Notes under the pieces: generated by a model
The model's input: the letters and a program-made list of their open reading frames with translations, nothing else
The model's database searches: none
Told to the model about the DNA's origin: nothing
Shown here: positions 41,779 to 50,904 of the stretch, one piece after another
Layout: each line of letters begins with the position of its first letter
Numbering within the stretch: the stretch's first letter is position 1
NCBI RefSeq assembly: GCF_001641125.1
Contig: NZ_LWLP01000001.1
Coordinates: forward strand, 3,060,133 to 3,124,132
Direction: 5' to 3'
Length of the DNA: 64,000 nucleotides
DNA from: Arthrobacter sp. OY3WO11
Lineage (GTDB): Bacteria; Actinomycetota; Actinomycetes; Actinomycetales; Micrococcaceae
Program-made: the position numbers and the translations under genes

Positions 41779-43026
41779 ATGGATGGTTTCGCGTTGATTC
41801 TTGCTTTGTTCATGCTGCTGCTGGGTGCCTTTGCAGGTGCTGCCGCTGTGTTTTTGGTGCTGCGGAAAAGCAACCGCGGCCTGGAAGAGGACTTCGACGC
41901 CGTGTCATCACGGCTTTCAGAGGTCAGCGCGCAGTTTGCCGCGGCCGACGCCGAGCGAAGGCTTTTGGCGGCACAGAACCGCGAGCTGGGTGAGGCCCGG
42001 ACGCAGGACGGCAGCGTGCTGCGGGCGCTGGCCCCGGTGGCGGAGAAGCTGACGGCTGTCCAGCAGCAGGTGGCGCTGCTGGAACGGGACCGGGTGGAGC
42101 AGTACGGCCAGCTCGCCCAGCAGCTCCAGGAAGCACGGCTCTCCGACGAACAGCTGATCCGCTCCACCCATGCACTGGAGTCCGCCCTGAGGTCGAACAG
42201 TGCCCGGGGCCAGTGGGGCGAAGTCCAGCTCCGCCGGGTGGTGGAAGCCTCCGGCATGCTGCGGCACGTCGATTTCGTGGAGCAGGTCCACAGCGCCGGG
42301 CAGGATTCGGGCGTGCGGCCGGACCTGGTGGTGCAGCTCCCCGGCGAAAAGCAGTTGGTGGTGGACGCAAAAGTACCGCTGTCCTCCTACCTGGAAGCCC
42401 AGGAACTTGGCGCTGCGCAGGACCTCCGCCCGGCCGAGGGTTCCGGTGCAAGGCAGTCCGGACCGCTGTCCGGGAGCGACCGCCGGAACCAGCAGTCGCT
42501 GCTGGCCGCCCACGCCAAGGCACTGCGGGCACACGTGGATTCCCTGAGCAGCAAGAAGTACTGGGACATTCCGGGCAACTCCCCCGAGCTGGTGATTTGC
42601 TTCATTCCTGCTGAGTCCATCCTGGCCGCCGCGCTGATGGCCGACGCCGGACTCCTCGATCACGCACTGTCGAAGAACGTGGTCCTGGCGTCACCCAGCA
42701 CGCTACTGGCCGTTCTGAAGTCTGTGGCCTTCACGTGGCGGCAGGACGTCCTCACGGACAGCGCCCGGGAGTTGTTCGAACTGGCACGGCAGCTGTACGA
42801 CCGGATGGGGACCCTGGGCGAGAACGTCACCAAACTGGGCTCGTCCCTGAAATCGTCAGTGGACCGCTACAACGCCATGGTGGGGACCCTGGAAGCCCGC
42901 GTCCTTCCCACGGCGCGGAAGCTGAACTCGCTTGAGGAATCCGGACTTGCTGCCCCTCCGGTCGTCGAGGTCACACCGCGGGCCCTGGCGGCGCCGGAGC
43001 TGCAAAGCGACCACGAAGCAGCCTGA
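41779..43026 (+). CDS. rmuC: DNA recombination protein RmuC
   Basis: 415 aa from the ATG of MDGFALILALFMLLLGAF. An N-terminal membrane helix is followed by a coiled coil of about 120 residues and the RmuC nuclease-like domain: RGQWGEVQLRRVVEASGMLRHVDF, then PDLVVQLPGEKQLVVDAKVPLSSYL with the Asp-x-Lys pair, and VICFIPAESILAAAL. RmuC limits inversion-type rearrangements at short inverted repeats in E. coli. It is a single gene closed by a hairpin. Confidence 0.93.
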   Translation: MDGFALILALFMLLLGAFAGAAAVFLVLRKSNRGLEEDFDAVSSRLSEVSAQFAAADAERRLLAAQNRELGEARTQDGSVLRALAPVAEKLTAVQQQVALLERDRVEQYGQLAQQLQEARLSDEQLIRSTHALESALRSNSARGQWGEVQLRRVVEASGMLRHVDFVEQVHSAGQDSGVRPDLVVQLPGEKQLVVDAKVPLSSYLEAQELGAAQDLRPAEGSGARQSGPLSGSDRRNQQSLLAAHAKALRAHVDSLSSKKYWDIPGNSPELVICFIPAESILAAALMADAGLLDHALSKNVVLASPSTLLAVLKSVAFTWRQDVLTDSARELFELARQLYDRMGTLGENVTKLGSSLKSSVDRYNAMVGTLEARVLPTARKLNSLEESGLAAPPVVEVTPRALAAPELQSDHEAA

Positions 43027-43049
43027 CAGCAACGCCAAGAGGCGCAAAA

Positions 43050-43079
43050 AAGTGGGCCCGGCAGTTGCCGGGCCCACTT
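43050..43079. terminator. Terminator between rmuC and ispH
   Basis: Perfect 13-bp stem (AAGTGGGCCCGGC and its complement) with an AGTT loop, preceded by an A-run, between convergent genes. Confidence 0.88.
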
Positions 43080-43148
43080 CCACAAAGATCGGGTGCGCAG
43101 TCACTGGCTGCGCATACTACGACTTGCGCGTTACCGGCTGTGTGCCGG

Positions 43149-44228
43149 TCAGTCCCGCGAGCGGCGTCCGCCCAGGGCACGGCTGACGTCGCCGGCCTGC
43201 TTAAGTGTTGCCCGGAGTTCCTTGGGCAGCGAGAAGAGCAGGTCTTCCTCGGCGGTGACCACTTCCTCCACGGTGCCGTAGCCGTACTCGGCCAGCAGGC
43301 GCAGGACGTCCTGCACCAGGACCTCCGGGACCGATGCCCCGGACGTCACGCCGACAGTGGCCACGCCTTCAAACCAGGCCTCATCCACCTCGTTCGCGAA
43401 ATCAACGCGGTAGGACGCCTTCGCCCCGTACTCAAGGGCCACCTCCACAAGCCGGACAGAGTTGGAGGAGTTCGCTGAGCCCACCACGATCACCAGGTCT
43501 GCCTGCGGCGAGATCTTCTTGATGGCCACCTGGCGGTTGGTGGTGGCGTAGCAGATGTCATCGCTGGGCGGATCCTGCAGGGTGGGGAACCGCTGCTTGA
43601 GCAGGCGGACCGTTTCCATGGTTTCGTCGACGCTGAGGGTGGTCTGGGAAAGCCAGATCACCTTCTCCGGGTCCCGGACGGTGACCTTGTCCACCTCGTG
43701 CGGGCCGTTGATGATCTGGATGTGTTCCGGAGCTTCCCCCGCCGTGCCCTCGACTTCCTCATGGCCGTCGTGGCCGATCAGCAGGATGTCGAAATCGTCC
43801 TTGGCAAACCGGACGGCTTCCTTGTGGACCTTGGTCACCAGGGGGCAGGTGGCATCGATGGTGCGCAGGCCGCGGTCCTCGGCGGACTGGACCACTGCAG
43901 GCGATACGCCGTGGGCCGAGAAGATGACCAGGGCGCCTTCGGGCACTTCGTCCGTTTCGTCGACGAAGATGGCGCCCTGTTCCTCCAGCGAGCTGACCAC
44001 GTGCACGTTGTGGACGATCTGCTTCCGCACGTACACCGGAGGACCGTAGTGTTCCAGGGCCTTCTCGACGGCGATGACAGCACGGTCAACGCCGGCACAG
44101 TAACCGCGGGGAGCAGCGAGCAGCACCTTCTTGGTTCCGGAGACGGGGGCTGCGGCAGCTACTTCCTCAGGTGAGCGGCGCCTACGCGGGATGGTGGGCA
44201 TCGAAAGGGAAACAGCTGAGGGGGTCAT
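43149..44228 (-). CDS. ispH: 4-hydroxy-3-methylbut-2-enyl diphosphate reductase
   Basis: 359 aa. The three cluster cysteines are visible: [12 protein letters not shown] (C44), [13 protein letters not shown] and [11 protein letters not shown]. Catalytic segments [12 protein letters not shown] and [10 protein letters not shown] are also present. A 4Fe-4S enzyme that makes IPP and DMAPP in the last step of the MEP pathway. About 33 extra residues precede the core, and MPTIPRRRR at residue 10 is an alternative start; the first ATG has a TAGCAT box 6 nt upstream, which supports it. Confidence 0.94.
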   Translation of the reverse strand: MTPSAVSLSMPTIPRRRRSPEEVAAAAPVSGTKKVLLAAPRGYCAGVDRAVIAVEKALEHYGPPVYVRKQIVHNVHVVSSLEEQGAIFVDETDEVPEGALVIFSAHGVSPAVVQSAEDRGLRTIDATCPLVTKVHKEAVRFAKDDFDILLIGHDGHEEVEGTAGEAPEHIQIINGPHEVDKVTVRDPEKVIWLSQTTLSVDETMETVRLLKQRFPTLQDPPSDDICYATTNRQVAIKKISPQADLVIVVGSANSSNSVRLVEVALEYGAKASYRVDFANEVDEAWFEGVATVGVTSGASVPEVLVQDVLRLLAEYGYGTVEEVVTAEEDLLFSLPKELRATLKQAGDVSRALGGRRSRD

Positions 44229-44234
44229 TACTCC

Positions 44235-44240
44235 ATGCTA
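44235..44240 (-). promoter_or_regulatory. -10 box of a probable leaderless promoter (ispH)
   Basis: TAGCAT on the minus strand, 6 nt before the ATG at 44228. It overlaps the last codon and stop of the upstream membrane-protein gene. Confidence 0.55.
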
Positions 44241-45089
44241 CCGGCTTGCCCGCGCCCGCTTACGCGTAGCGAACCCAGCCACCAGGCCCAGGAACAACAG
44301 CGCACCGCCGCCAGCGGCCGCTGCCATGGTCCAGCCCCGGAAATCTGCTGCGGCCGCCGCCACAAACTCATCCCTGAACATGTTGGCAACCTCATTTCCG
44401 CTGTCCGCGGACACAGCGGCAGCGGACGCAATCCCTGCACCGAGGGTCCACGCAGCCGCCAGCAGCAACGCGCCTGCTCCTGCGCCGGACACCACTGTCC
44501 AGCGTCGGTTCGCCGCCACCAGGGCCAGGAGCAGCGCAATCGCCGAGCCCCCGGCCAGAAGGTAGCCGGCGGGGGCATAAGTGGTGAGCCTCTCGGTCCA
44601 TTCCTTGTGCTCAGGCTGTCCAACGTTGATGAGGGTCTGGTCCGGCGGGTCCAGGGGCAACCTGGTGGTGCGTGAAATCTCCCCGGCCCCCAGCGACACC
44701 AAGGGGGCGACGTCAAGGGTAAGGGATGACGCAGGGGCTGATCCGTCGCCGTCCGTTGCCGGGCCGGCGAAGCTGAGCCGGTGGCTCTTGCGCAGCGTTT
44801 CCTCCCATGCAACCGAATACTCCGGCAGGGCGGTCAGTGCGGACGCAGCGTCCTCCAGCACCGGCTGGACCAGGTCCGAAAGGAAGCCGGGAACGGCGCT
44901 GGTGTCGACGGTTGCCACCGCTGCCACGGCCAGCCGCTGCTGGAACTCCGGATCCCTGCCGAGCGGGGCCGCCAGCTCAACGAACCCCTGCTCCTGGACG
45001 ACGTTACGGTCCAGCCAGATGGCGGGGACTGCGACGGCGGCCAGCAGGACTGCCAGCACGGTGGCGGCAGCGGAAACAAAACTTCGCAC
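44238..45089 (-). CDS. Membrane protein of unknown function
   Basis: 283 aa from the GTG of VRSFVSAAATVLAVLLAAVAV, which has GAAGGA 6 nt upstream. One N-terminal membrane helix is followed by an outer domain of about 150 residues and three helices near the C-terminus, ending in a basic tail (ATRKRARASR). I do not recognise the family. The frame stays open upstream to about 45542, so a longer form starting at 45146 (MPPGPRLGW) or beyond is possible. It sits between ispH and xseA, where other actinobacteria also keep unassigned genes (Rv1109c region). Confidence 0.7.
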   Translation of the reverse strand: MRSFVSAAATVLAVLLAAVAVPAIWLDRNVVQEQGFVELAAPLGRDPEFQQRLAVAAVATVDTSAVPGFLSDLVQPVLEDAASALTALPEYSVAWEETLRKSHRLSFAGPATDGDGSAPASSLTLDVAPLVSLGAGEISRTTRLPLDPPDQTLINVGQPEHKEWTERLTTYAPAGYLLAGGSAIALLLALVAANRRWTVVSGAGAGALLLAAAWTLGAGIASAAAVSADSGNEVANMFRDEFVAAAAADFRGWTMAAAAGGGALLFLGLVAGFATRKRARASR

Positions 45090-45342
45090 GGAGGATCCTT
45101 CACGTTCGCGGGGGTCAATCCATCCTAGGCGGGGCCCGGGCGGCATCCTTGTCAGTCCTTGGTGGTAGAGCTTATGGATAAGGTTGAATGGCCGCCGGAC
45201 ACCCACCAGCGCTATTCCAACCAGCACGATTCCGACCAGCACGATTCCGACCAGCACCATTTCCAGCCAGCGCTGAAACAACCAGCCGACCAACGGACGA
45301 AGGACCCCATGCCCGCAGCCACAGCCCGCCACGAGCGTCCGC
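45090..45342. other. Divergent region between the membrane-protein gene and xseA
   Basis: About 250 bases with promoters expected for both strands. It contains the 15-nt tandem repeats at 45206-45265. On the minus strand the frame of the membrane protein remains open across it. Confidence 0.4.
45206..45265. repeat. Four tandem 15-nt repeats
   Basis: Units at 45206, 45221, 45236 and 45251; the middle two are identical (CCAGCACGATTCCGA) and the outer two diverge at a few bases. On the minus strand one frame gives the pentapeptide repeat VLVGI. Confidence 0.85.
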
Positions 45343-46683
45343 ATGTCTGAACAGGCGTCGCTTCCGGTCCCCGGCCAGCAGCTCGCGGCGCCCACCACGC
45401 TGCCTGCCACGGCTGCCGAAACCAGCCCGGACAATCCGTGGCCGCTCCAGCTGCTGTCACAGAAGCTCAAAGCCCACATTGACCGTACGCCGTCTGCGTG
45501 GGTTGAGGGGCAGGTTATTGAGCTGAACCGCCGGGGCACCAACGCCTACCTCACCCTGCGGGACGTCGACGCCGAGGTTTCGCTGCCCGCCTCCGTGTGG
45601 ACCAAGGTGCTGGAACGCCAGAACCTGCCGCTGGAGCGGGGCTCGCGCGTGGTTGCCCTGCTGAAGCCGGAGTTCTGGCTCAAGACCGGCAGGCTGAACA
45701 TGTTGGTCCGGGACATCAGGCCGGTGGGCCTGGGCGATCTCCTGGCCAGGATCGAGCGGCTGCGCCAGGCGCTCTCCGCCGAAGGGCTCTTCGCGGACTC
45801 CCGCAAGAAACCCCTGCCCCTGCTGCCGCACCGCATCGGCCTCATCACCGGCCGCGATTCCGACGCCAAGAAGGACATCCTGCGCAACGCGGCCCTGCGC
45901 TGGCCGGCAGTCGAGTTTGAAATCCGGGAGGTTGCCGTGCAGGGGAACACCGCGGTAGCCCAGGTGGTCCGCGCCCTCCACGATCTGGACGCCCTGCCCG
46001 AGGTGGATGTCATCGTCATCGCCCGCGGCGGCGGCGCCCTGGAGGACCTCCTGCCGTTCAACAGCGAAGAACTGATACGTGCCGTGGCCGCTGCTGCCAC
46101 CCCGGTGGTCAGCGCCATCGGCCACGAGGCGGACCGGCCGCTGCTGGACGACGTCGCTGACTTGCGGGCTTCCACCCCCACGGACGCCGCCAAGCGGATC
46201 GTTCCGGAAGTATCCGAGGAACTGGCAGGGGTCCGCCAGGCAAGGGTGCAGCTGCGCCGGTGCATGGAACGGCTGGTGGACAGGGAAGCGGACCGCCTGG
46301 CGTCCCTCCATTCACGGCCGGTGCTGGCAGCGCCGGAAGGACTGGTGACCATCCGGTCCGAGGAAATTGAGCGGCTTCTCCGGAGGTCCTCCGCCGCCGT
46401 CAGCTCCTCCGTTGTCCGCGCGGCCGACCAGCTGGAGCACCTGAAAGCCCAGGTGCGGGCGCTGTCGCCGCAGAAGACGCTGGACCGGGGGTACGCCGTC
46501 GTCGAACTCGCCGGAAAGCAGGCCGAAGAAGCGGGCACCGCCGGCCATGCCGTGGTGCGCCGCCCGGCCGAGGCTCCGCCCGGCTCGCCCCTGTCCATCC
46601 GCGTGGCTGAAGGCCGCTTCGGCGCGACCTCCACCGGGACACTTGAACAGCCCATCACCGAAACCGGAGAACTGAATGACTGA
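45343..46683 (+). CDS. xseA: Exodeoxyribonuclease VII large subunit
   Basis: 446 aa. An N-terminal OB domain (WVEGQVIELNRRGTNAYLTLRD, residues about 52-75) is followed by the catalytic domain with IGLITGRDSDAKKDILRNAALRWP, VIVIARGGGALEDLLPFNSEELIRA and SAIGHEADRPLLDDVADLRASTPTDAA, then a coiled coil and the tail with LDRGYAVVEL. It cuts single-stranded DNA to oligonucleotides with XseB. The stop codon overlaps the xseB start by 8 nt. Confidence 0.95.
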   Translation: MSEQASLPVPGQQLAAPTTLPATAAETSPDNPWPLQLLSQKLKAHIDRTPSAWVEGQVIELNRRGTNAYLTLRDVDAEVSLPASVWTKVLERQNLPLERGSRVVALLKPEFWLKTGRLNMLVRDIRPVGLGDLLARIERLRQALSAEGLFADSRKKPLPLLPHRIGLITGRDSDAKKDILRNAALRWPAVEFEIREVAVQGNTAVAQVVRALHDLDALPEVDVIVIARGGGALEDLLPFNSEELIRAVAAAATPVVSAIGHEADRPLLDDVADLRASTPTDAAKRIVPEVSEELAGVRQARVQLRRCMERLVDREADRLASLHSRPVLAAPEGLVTIRSEEIERLLRRSSAAVSSSVVRAADQLEHLKAQVRALSPQKTLDRGYAVVELAGKQAEEAGTAGHAVVRRPAEAPPGSPLSIRVAEGRFGATSTGTLEQPITETGELND

Positions 46684-46894
46684 GCAGAAACCAGCGGCCG
46701 ACATCCAGGCACTGAGCTACGAGGAAGCCCGTGAGCAGCTCATCGCTGTGGTGGGAAAGCTTGAGGCCGGCGGCGCCAGCCTTGAAGAATCCCTGGCCCT
46801 GTGGGAACGCGGCGAAGCCCTGGCCGCACGGTGCGAGGAATGGCTGGAAGGCGCCCGGAAGCGGCTGGCAGCTGCCCGCGACCAGCCGCTCTAG
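46676..46894 (+). CDS. xseB: Exodeoxyribonuclease VII small subunit
   Basis: 72 aa. Whole-length match to the family: LSYEEAREQLIAVVGKLEAGGASLEESLALWERGEALAARCEEWLEGARKRL. Several XseB helices bind each XseA chain. It is translationally coupled to xseA. Confidence 0.95.
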   Translation: MTEQKPAADIQALSYEEAREQLIAVVGKLEAGGASLEESLALWERGEALAARCEEWLEGARKRLAAARDQPL

Positions 46895-46922
46895 GCCCGC
46901 CCCCGCAGGCTGCAGCGAAGCG

Positions 46923-47777
46923 TCAGGACCGCACCACCAGCTCGCGTTCCAGGGCGACGTCGAACTCAGCTTTGGGCCATTGAAGGTCCATGCCGTTCAG
47001 CGCGCCCAGCAGCAGCTGCTGCACGGCGATCCGGGCAAACCACTTCTTGTTGGCCGGGACCACGTGCCAGGGCGCGTTCGCTGTGTTGGTTTCATCAATG
47101 GCTGACTGGTAGGCGCTCATGTAGTCCTCCCAGAAAGCCCGCTCGTCGAGGTCGCCCCGGCTGTATTTCCAGTGCTTGGCCGGGTTGTCCAGCCGGGCCA
47201 GCAACCGCTCTTTCTGTTCTTCTCCGCTGATGTGGAGCATCACCTTGACCACCGTGGTTCCGGAGCCACTGAGCCTGGCCTCAAACTCGTTGATGGCCAC
47301 GTATCTGCGCTTGATTTCCTCCGGGCTGGCCCAGCGGTGGACGCGGTGGATCAGGACGTCCTCGTAGTGGGAACGGTCAAATACGCCCACCATGCCGGCA
47401 GCGGGCACTTCCTTTTCGATCCGCCAGAGGAAATCGTAGGATTTTTCCACATCCGTGGGAGCCTTGAAGGCCTTGAACTGGACACCCTGGGGATCCATGG
47501 CAGCCATCACGTGGTTGACGATGCCGCCTTTGCCGGCGGTGTCCATGGCCTGGAGGATCAGCAGGATGCGCTTGCGGCCGCCGAACCGGGACTCTGCGAA
47601 GAGTTTTTCCTGCAGTTCAGCCAGCTCGTCGTCCATCGCTGCGAGCAGGGCCTGGCCGTCCTCCTTGGTGCCGTCGAAGCCCGGCGTGGAGCCAGGGTCG
47701 AGGTCGCTCAACGAAAAGCCCTTGCCGGCCCGCAAAGTCTCAGAGGGGTCCTGATGAAAGCCAACGGCAGCGGCCAT
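46923..47777 (-). CDS. Polyphosphate kinase 2 family protein
   Basis: 284 aa from the ATG with AAAGGA 7 nt upstream. P-loop variant LLILQAMDTAGKGGIVNHV (Walker A), FDRSHYEDVLIHRVH (Walker B/lid) and the PPK2 segments FLWRIEKEVPAAGMVGVFDRS and MSAYQSAIDETNTANAPWHVVPANKKWF. PPK2 enzymes transfer phosphate between polyphosphate and nucleotides. The class (ADP/GDP-, AMP-using or both) cannot be fixed by eye. It is a single gene, convergent with xseAB. Confidence 0.92.
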   Translation of the reverse strand: MAAAVGFHQDPSETLRAGKGFSLSDLDPGSTPGFDGTKEDGQALLAAMDDELAELQEKLFAESRFGGRKRILLILQAMDTAGKGGIVNHVMAAMDPQGVQFKAFKAPTDVEKSYDFLWRIEKEVPAAGMVGVFDRSHYEDVLIHRVHRWASPEEIKRRYVAINEFEARLSGSGTTVVKVMLHISGEEQKERLLARLDNPAKHWKYSRGDLDERAFWEDYMSAYQSAIDETNTANAPWHVVPANKKWFARIAVQQLLLGALNGMDLQWPKAEFDVALERELVVRS

Positions 47778-47828
47778 GGGAAGTCCTTTCGCGAAGTTCC
47801 ACGGGACCGAAGCGCCCGTGAGCACAGG

Positions 47829-49049
47829 CTAGTTGCCCTGGTACCTGCTTAGGAAGTCCCCCATTCGCCCCACCGCTTCTTCGATGTCCTTGACGTTGGG
47901 CAGGGTGACCATCCGGAAGTGGTCCGGGCGGACCCAGTTAAACGCCCTGCCGTGGGACACCAGGATCTTTTGTTCCCTCAGCAGGTCCAGGACGAACTTC
48001 TCGTCGTCGCGGATGTGGTAGACCTCGGGGTCCAGCTTCGGGAAAAGGTAGAGTGCGCCCCGCGCCTGCTGGGTGCTCACGCCGGGGATGGCGTTGAGCA
48101 TGTCGTAGGCCTTGTTGCGCTGCTCCAGCAGGCGCCCGCCGGGCAGGATCAGGTCGTTGATGCTCTGGTACCCGCCCAGCGCCGTCTGGATGGCATGCTG
48201 GGCCGGAACGTTGGCACACAGGCGCATGTTGGCCAGGAGGCTGATGCCTTCGAGGTAGTCCGCCGCATCCTTCTTCGGGCCCGAGATGGCCATCCAGCCG
48301 GCCCGGTAGCCGCATACCCGGTACGCCTTGGACAGGCCGCTGAACGTCAGGCACAGGACGTCGTCGCCGGTCAGTTTGGCCAGGTTGATGTGGACGGCGT
48401 CCTCATACAGGATCTTTTCGTAGATCTCGTCGGCGAAGACCACCAGGCCGTGCTTCTCTGCAAGGGCGACGATCTTCTTCAGCGTCTCTTCCGGGTAGAC
48501 CGCGCCGGTGGGGTTGTTCGGGTTGATGACCACGAGTCCCTTGGTGCGGGGCGTGATCTTGGCTTCCATGTCCTCCAGGTCCGGCTGCCAGCCCGTTTCC
48601 TCGTCGCAGAGGTAGTGGACGGGCCTGCCGCCGGCGAGCGCCACGGACGCGGTCCACAGCGGGTAGTCCGGGGTGGGGATCAGGACTTCGTCGCCGTCAT
48701 TGAGCAGGGCCATCAGGGACATGGTGATGAGTTCGCTGACGCCGTTGCCCAGGTAGATGTCATCCACGTGGATGTTTTGGATGTCCCGGGTCTGGTAGTA
48801 CTGCGAGACGGCGGTCCGTGCGGAGAAGATGCCCCGGGAGTCGCTGTAGCCCTGGGCGTGCGGCAGGTGGCGGATCATGTCCACGAGGATGGCGTCCGGG
48901 GCTTCGAAGCCAAACGGCGCGGGATTGCCGATGTTCAGTTTGAGGATCCGGTGGCCCTCTGCCTCCATCTGCTGGGCAGCCTGGAGGATCGGTCCACGGA
49001 TATCATAAAGGACGTTGTTGAGCTTGGTGGACTGCCTGAATTCTGCCAT
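47829..49049 (-). CDS. alaA: Alanine-type aminotransferase (PLP class I)
   Basis: 406 aa. Start QSTKLNNVLYDIRGPI; substrate and cofactor segments LKLNIGNPAPFGFEAPD, VVINPNNPTGAVYPEETL and the Lys-bearing segment LTFSGLSKAYRVCGYRAGW; C-terminal HFRMVTLP. This is the AlaA/YfbQ branch that makes alanine from pyruvate and glutamate; the mycobacterial counterpart is called AspC. A CATATT box lies 6 nt before the ATG, possibly a leaderless promoter. Confidence 0.92.
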   Translation of the reverse strand: MAEFRQSTKLNNVLYDIRGPILQAAQQMEAEGHRILKLNIGNPAPFGFEAPDAILVDMIRHLPHAQGYSDSRGIFSARTAVSQYYQTRDIQNIHVDDIYLGNGVSELITMSLMALLNDGDEVLIPTPDYPLWTASVALAGGRPVHYLCDEETGWQPDLEDMEAKITPRTKGLVVINPNNPTGAVYPEETLKKIVALAEKHGLVVFADEIYEKILYEDAVHINLAKLTGDDVLCLTFSGLSKAYRVCGYRAGWMAISGPKKDAADYLEGISLLANMRLCANVPAQHAIQTALGGYQSINDLILPGGRLLEQRNKAYDMLNAIPGVSTQQARGALYLFPKLDPEVYHIRDDEKFVLDLLREQKILVSHGRAFNWVRPDHFRMVTLPNVKDIEEAVGRMGDFLSRYQGN

Positions 49050-49055
49050 CCCTCA

Positions 49056-49061
49056 AATATG
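49056..49061 (-). promoter_or_regulatory. Possible -10 box of a leaderless promoter (alaA)
   Basis: CATATT on the minus strand, 6 nt before the ATG at 49049. It keeps the key A at position 2 and T at position 6. Confidence 0.4.
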
Positions 49062-49127
49062 CCACAGGAAGGATGGACGGCCGTTGAGACGTCAGCCACA
49101 GGCGGCGCGCGCCGCCAAGAAGAACGG

Positions 49128-49173
49128 ACGACGGCGGCTGCCGGACTTCTGGAAGTCCGGCAGCCGCCGTCGT
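49128..49173 (-). terminator. Terminator after the osmolyte importer operon
   Basis: Perfect 21-bp stem (49128-49148 with 49153-49173) around a CTGG loop, directly downstream of the binding-protein gene on the minus strand. Confidence 0.88.
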
Positions 49174-49198
49174 ACTGCTTAGGGCCAGGAAGGCAGCC

Positions 49199-50161
49199 CT
49201 ACTTGACGATGCCCTTTTCCTTGAGCCACGCGTCAGCCGCTTCCTTGGCACCCTGCTTCTGGCTGCCGCTGACGGCACGGTTCAGGTTGATGAGGTCCTC
49301 GGTGGTCAGGATGCGGGACACCGAGTTGAGGGCCTCCTTGGCCGTGTCGGTCATCTTCGCCTCGTTGTACAGCGGAACAACCTGCTGGGCGATGAAGTTG
49401 TTCTTGGGGTCTTCAAGGACCACAAGATCGTTGTCGGCGATGGACGGGGTTGTGGTGTAGATGTCCGCCACCTGCACCTGGTCCTCCAGGAGCGCCTTGA
49501 GCGTCACGGGGCCGCCGCCGTCACTGAACGGCTCCAGTTTCTTCGGTTCGCAGTTGTAGTTTTCCTTCAGGCCGGGCAGCCCGTAGGCGCGCTCGGCGAA
49601 GGTGGCGGGGGCACCCACCACGATCTCGCTGCACACCTTGGCCAGGTCTTCAAGGGACTTCAGCTGGTACTTCTCGGCGGTGGCCTTGGTGACCACCATC
49701 GCGTCCTTGTTCTCGGCCGCGGAGGGTTCCAGCACCGCCAGTCCGTCCGGCAGCTTCTCCGGCAGGGCGGCGGCGATGTCGTCCGCCGATTCCTCGGAAG
49801 CTTCCTTGTCCACGTGCAGCAGGAGGTTGCCGGTGTAGTCCGGAACCACGTCCACCGATCCGTCCTGGACGGCCTTGATGTACACCTCGCGGGAGCCGAT
49901 ATTGGGCTTGGTGGTGGCGGTGATGCCGGCGGCGGTCAGGGCGCCTGCGTAGAGTTCTGCCACGATCTGGCTTTCCGGGAAGTCAGCCGAGCCGACAACG
50001 AGGGACGTCGCTTCCCCGGAGGCTGCCCCGCTGGTGGCCGGTGCGTTGCTCAGCGGATCGGAGGATCCTCCGCACGCGGACAGTGCCATGGCCAGGCCTA
50101 GCCCCGCGGCGAGCCCGCTGAATGCCCGCCTGCCGAGGTGGTGTGGACGGCTTTCCTTCAT
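49199..50161 (-). CDS. Glycine betaine/choline-type binding lipoprotein (OpuCC/OsmF-like)
   Basis: 320 aa. Signal peptide with lipobox LSAC, then an OpuAC-type binding protein: VVGSADFPESQIVAELYAGAL, IGSREVYIKAVQDGSVDVVPDYTGNLL and VQVADIYTTTPSIADNDLVVLEDPKNNF. It is the receptor of a quaternary amine/osmolyte importer encoded by the three genes upstream; its start overlaps the permease stop by 4 nt. The exact ligand is not visible. Confidence 0.92.
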   Translation of the reverse strand: MKESRPHHLGRRAFSGLAAGLGLAMALSACGGSSDPLSNAPATSGAASGEATSLVVGSADFPESQIVAELYAGALTAAGITATTKPNIGSREVYIKAVQDGSVDVVPDYTGNLLLHVDKEASEESADDIAAALPEKLPDGLAVLEPSAAENKDAMVVTKATAEKYQLKSLEDLAKVCSEIVVGAPATFAERAYGLPGLKENYNCEPKKLEPFSDGGGPVTLKALLEDQVQVADIYTTTPSIADNDLVVLEDPKNNFIAQQVVPLYNEAKMTDTAKEALNSVSRILTTEDLINLNRAVSGSQKQGAKEAADAWLKEKGIVK

Positions 50162-50904
50162 GATTTACCTCCTTGTACCACAGCCTCCGCCAGGACGGGG
50201 TCTGTGAGATCGGCCGCAGCCTGCTGGCTGCGACGGGACTGGCCAGAGGCGCCTGTTGCCAGGAACAGCCTCTGGAAAAGGGACAGGACGAGGTCGACGG
50301 CGATGGCGAGCGCTGCGATGAGCAGGGAACCACCGAGCATCTGCGGGAAGTCGCTGAGGACCAGGCCGTCGAAAAGGTAGCGGCCCAGGCCGCCCAGGTT
50401 GATGTAGGCCACCACGGAGACGGTGGCGATGACCTGCAGCACGCCGGTCCGGAAGCCGCCAAACATGACGGTCAGGGCGTTGGGCAGCTCCGCCCGGAAC
50501 AGGACCTGCAGTTCGGTCATGCCCATGGCGCGGGCGGCATCCACCACGTTGCGGTCCACGCTGGAAATTCCGGCATACGTGCCGGCCAGCAGCGGGGGAA
50601 CCGTGAGGATGACCAGCGCCCAGATGGGCGGCATCAGCCCGATCCCGGCGAGCAGCACAAAGAGCGTCAGCAGCCCCAGGGTGGGCAGGGCGCGCAGGGC
50701 ACCGGCCAGCGCCACCACGCCAACCCTTCCCCTGCCGGTGTGGCCCACGTACATGCCAACGGGGACGGCAATGGCAACAGCGATCAGCATCACCAGGCCG
50801 GTGTACTGGAGATGCTCACCCAGCCGGGCTGGAATTCCCGCGCTCCCGGTCCAGTGCAGCGGGTCGGCGAGCCAGGCGAAGGTGTCGGAGAAAACGTTGC
50901 TCAT
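50158..50904 (-). CDS. Osmolyte ABC transporter permease (OpuCD-like)
   Basis: 248 aa with about five membrane helices. HLQYTGLVMLIAVAIAVPVGMYVGHTG begins the permease domain and the EAA loop reads VDAARAMGMTELQVLFRAELPNA. The start overlaps the stop of the other permease by 4 nt. Confidence 0.92.
   Translation of the reverse strand: MSNVFSDTFAWLADPLHWTGSAGIPARLGEHLQYTGLVMLIAVAIAVPVGMYVGHTGRGRVGVVALAGALRALPTLGLLTLFVLLAGIGLMPPIWALVILTVPPLLAGTYAGISSVDRNVVDAARAMGMTELQVLFRAELPNALTVMFGGFRTGVLQVIATVSVVAYINLGGLGRYLFDGLVLSDFPQMLGGSLLIAALAIAVDLVLSLFQRLFLATGASGQSRRSQQAAADLTDPVLAEAVVQGGKS

Noticed and set aside
45206..45265. Possible CRISPR repeat array
   Set aside because: The units are 15 nt, directly adjacent without spacers, and no cas gene is near.
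45159..45350. Small plus-strand frame (63 codons) before xseA
   Set aside because: Its sequence is made mainly by the 15-nt repeats (DSDQH units) and has no ribosome site; the xseA ATG overlaps its end.
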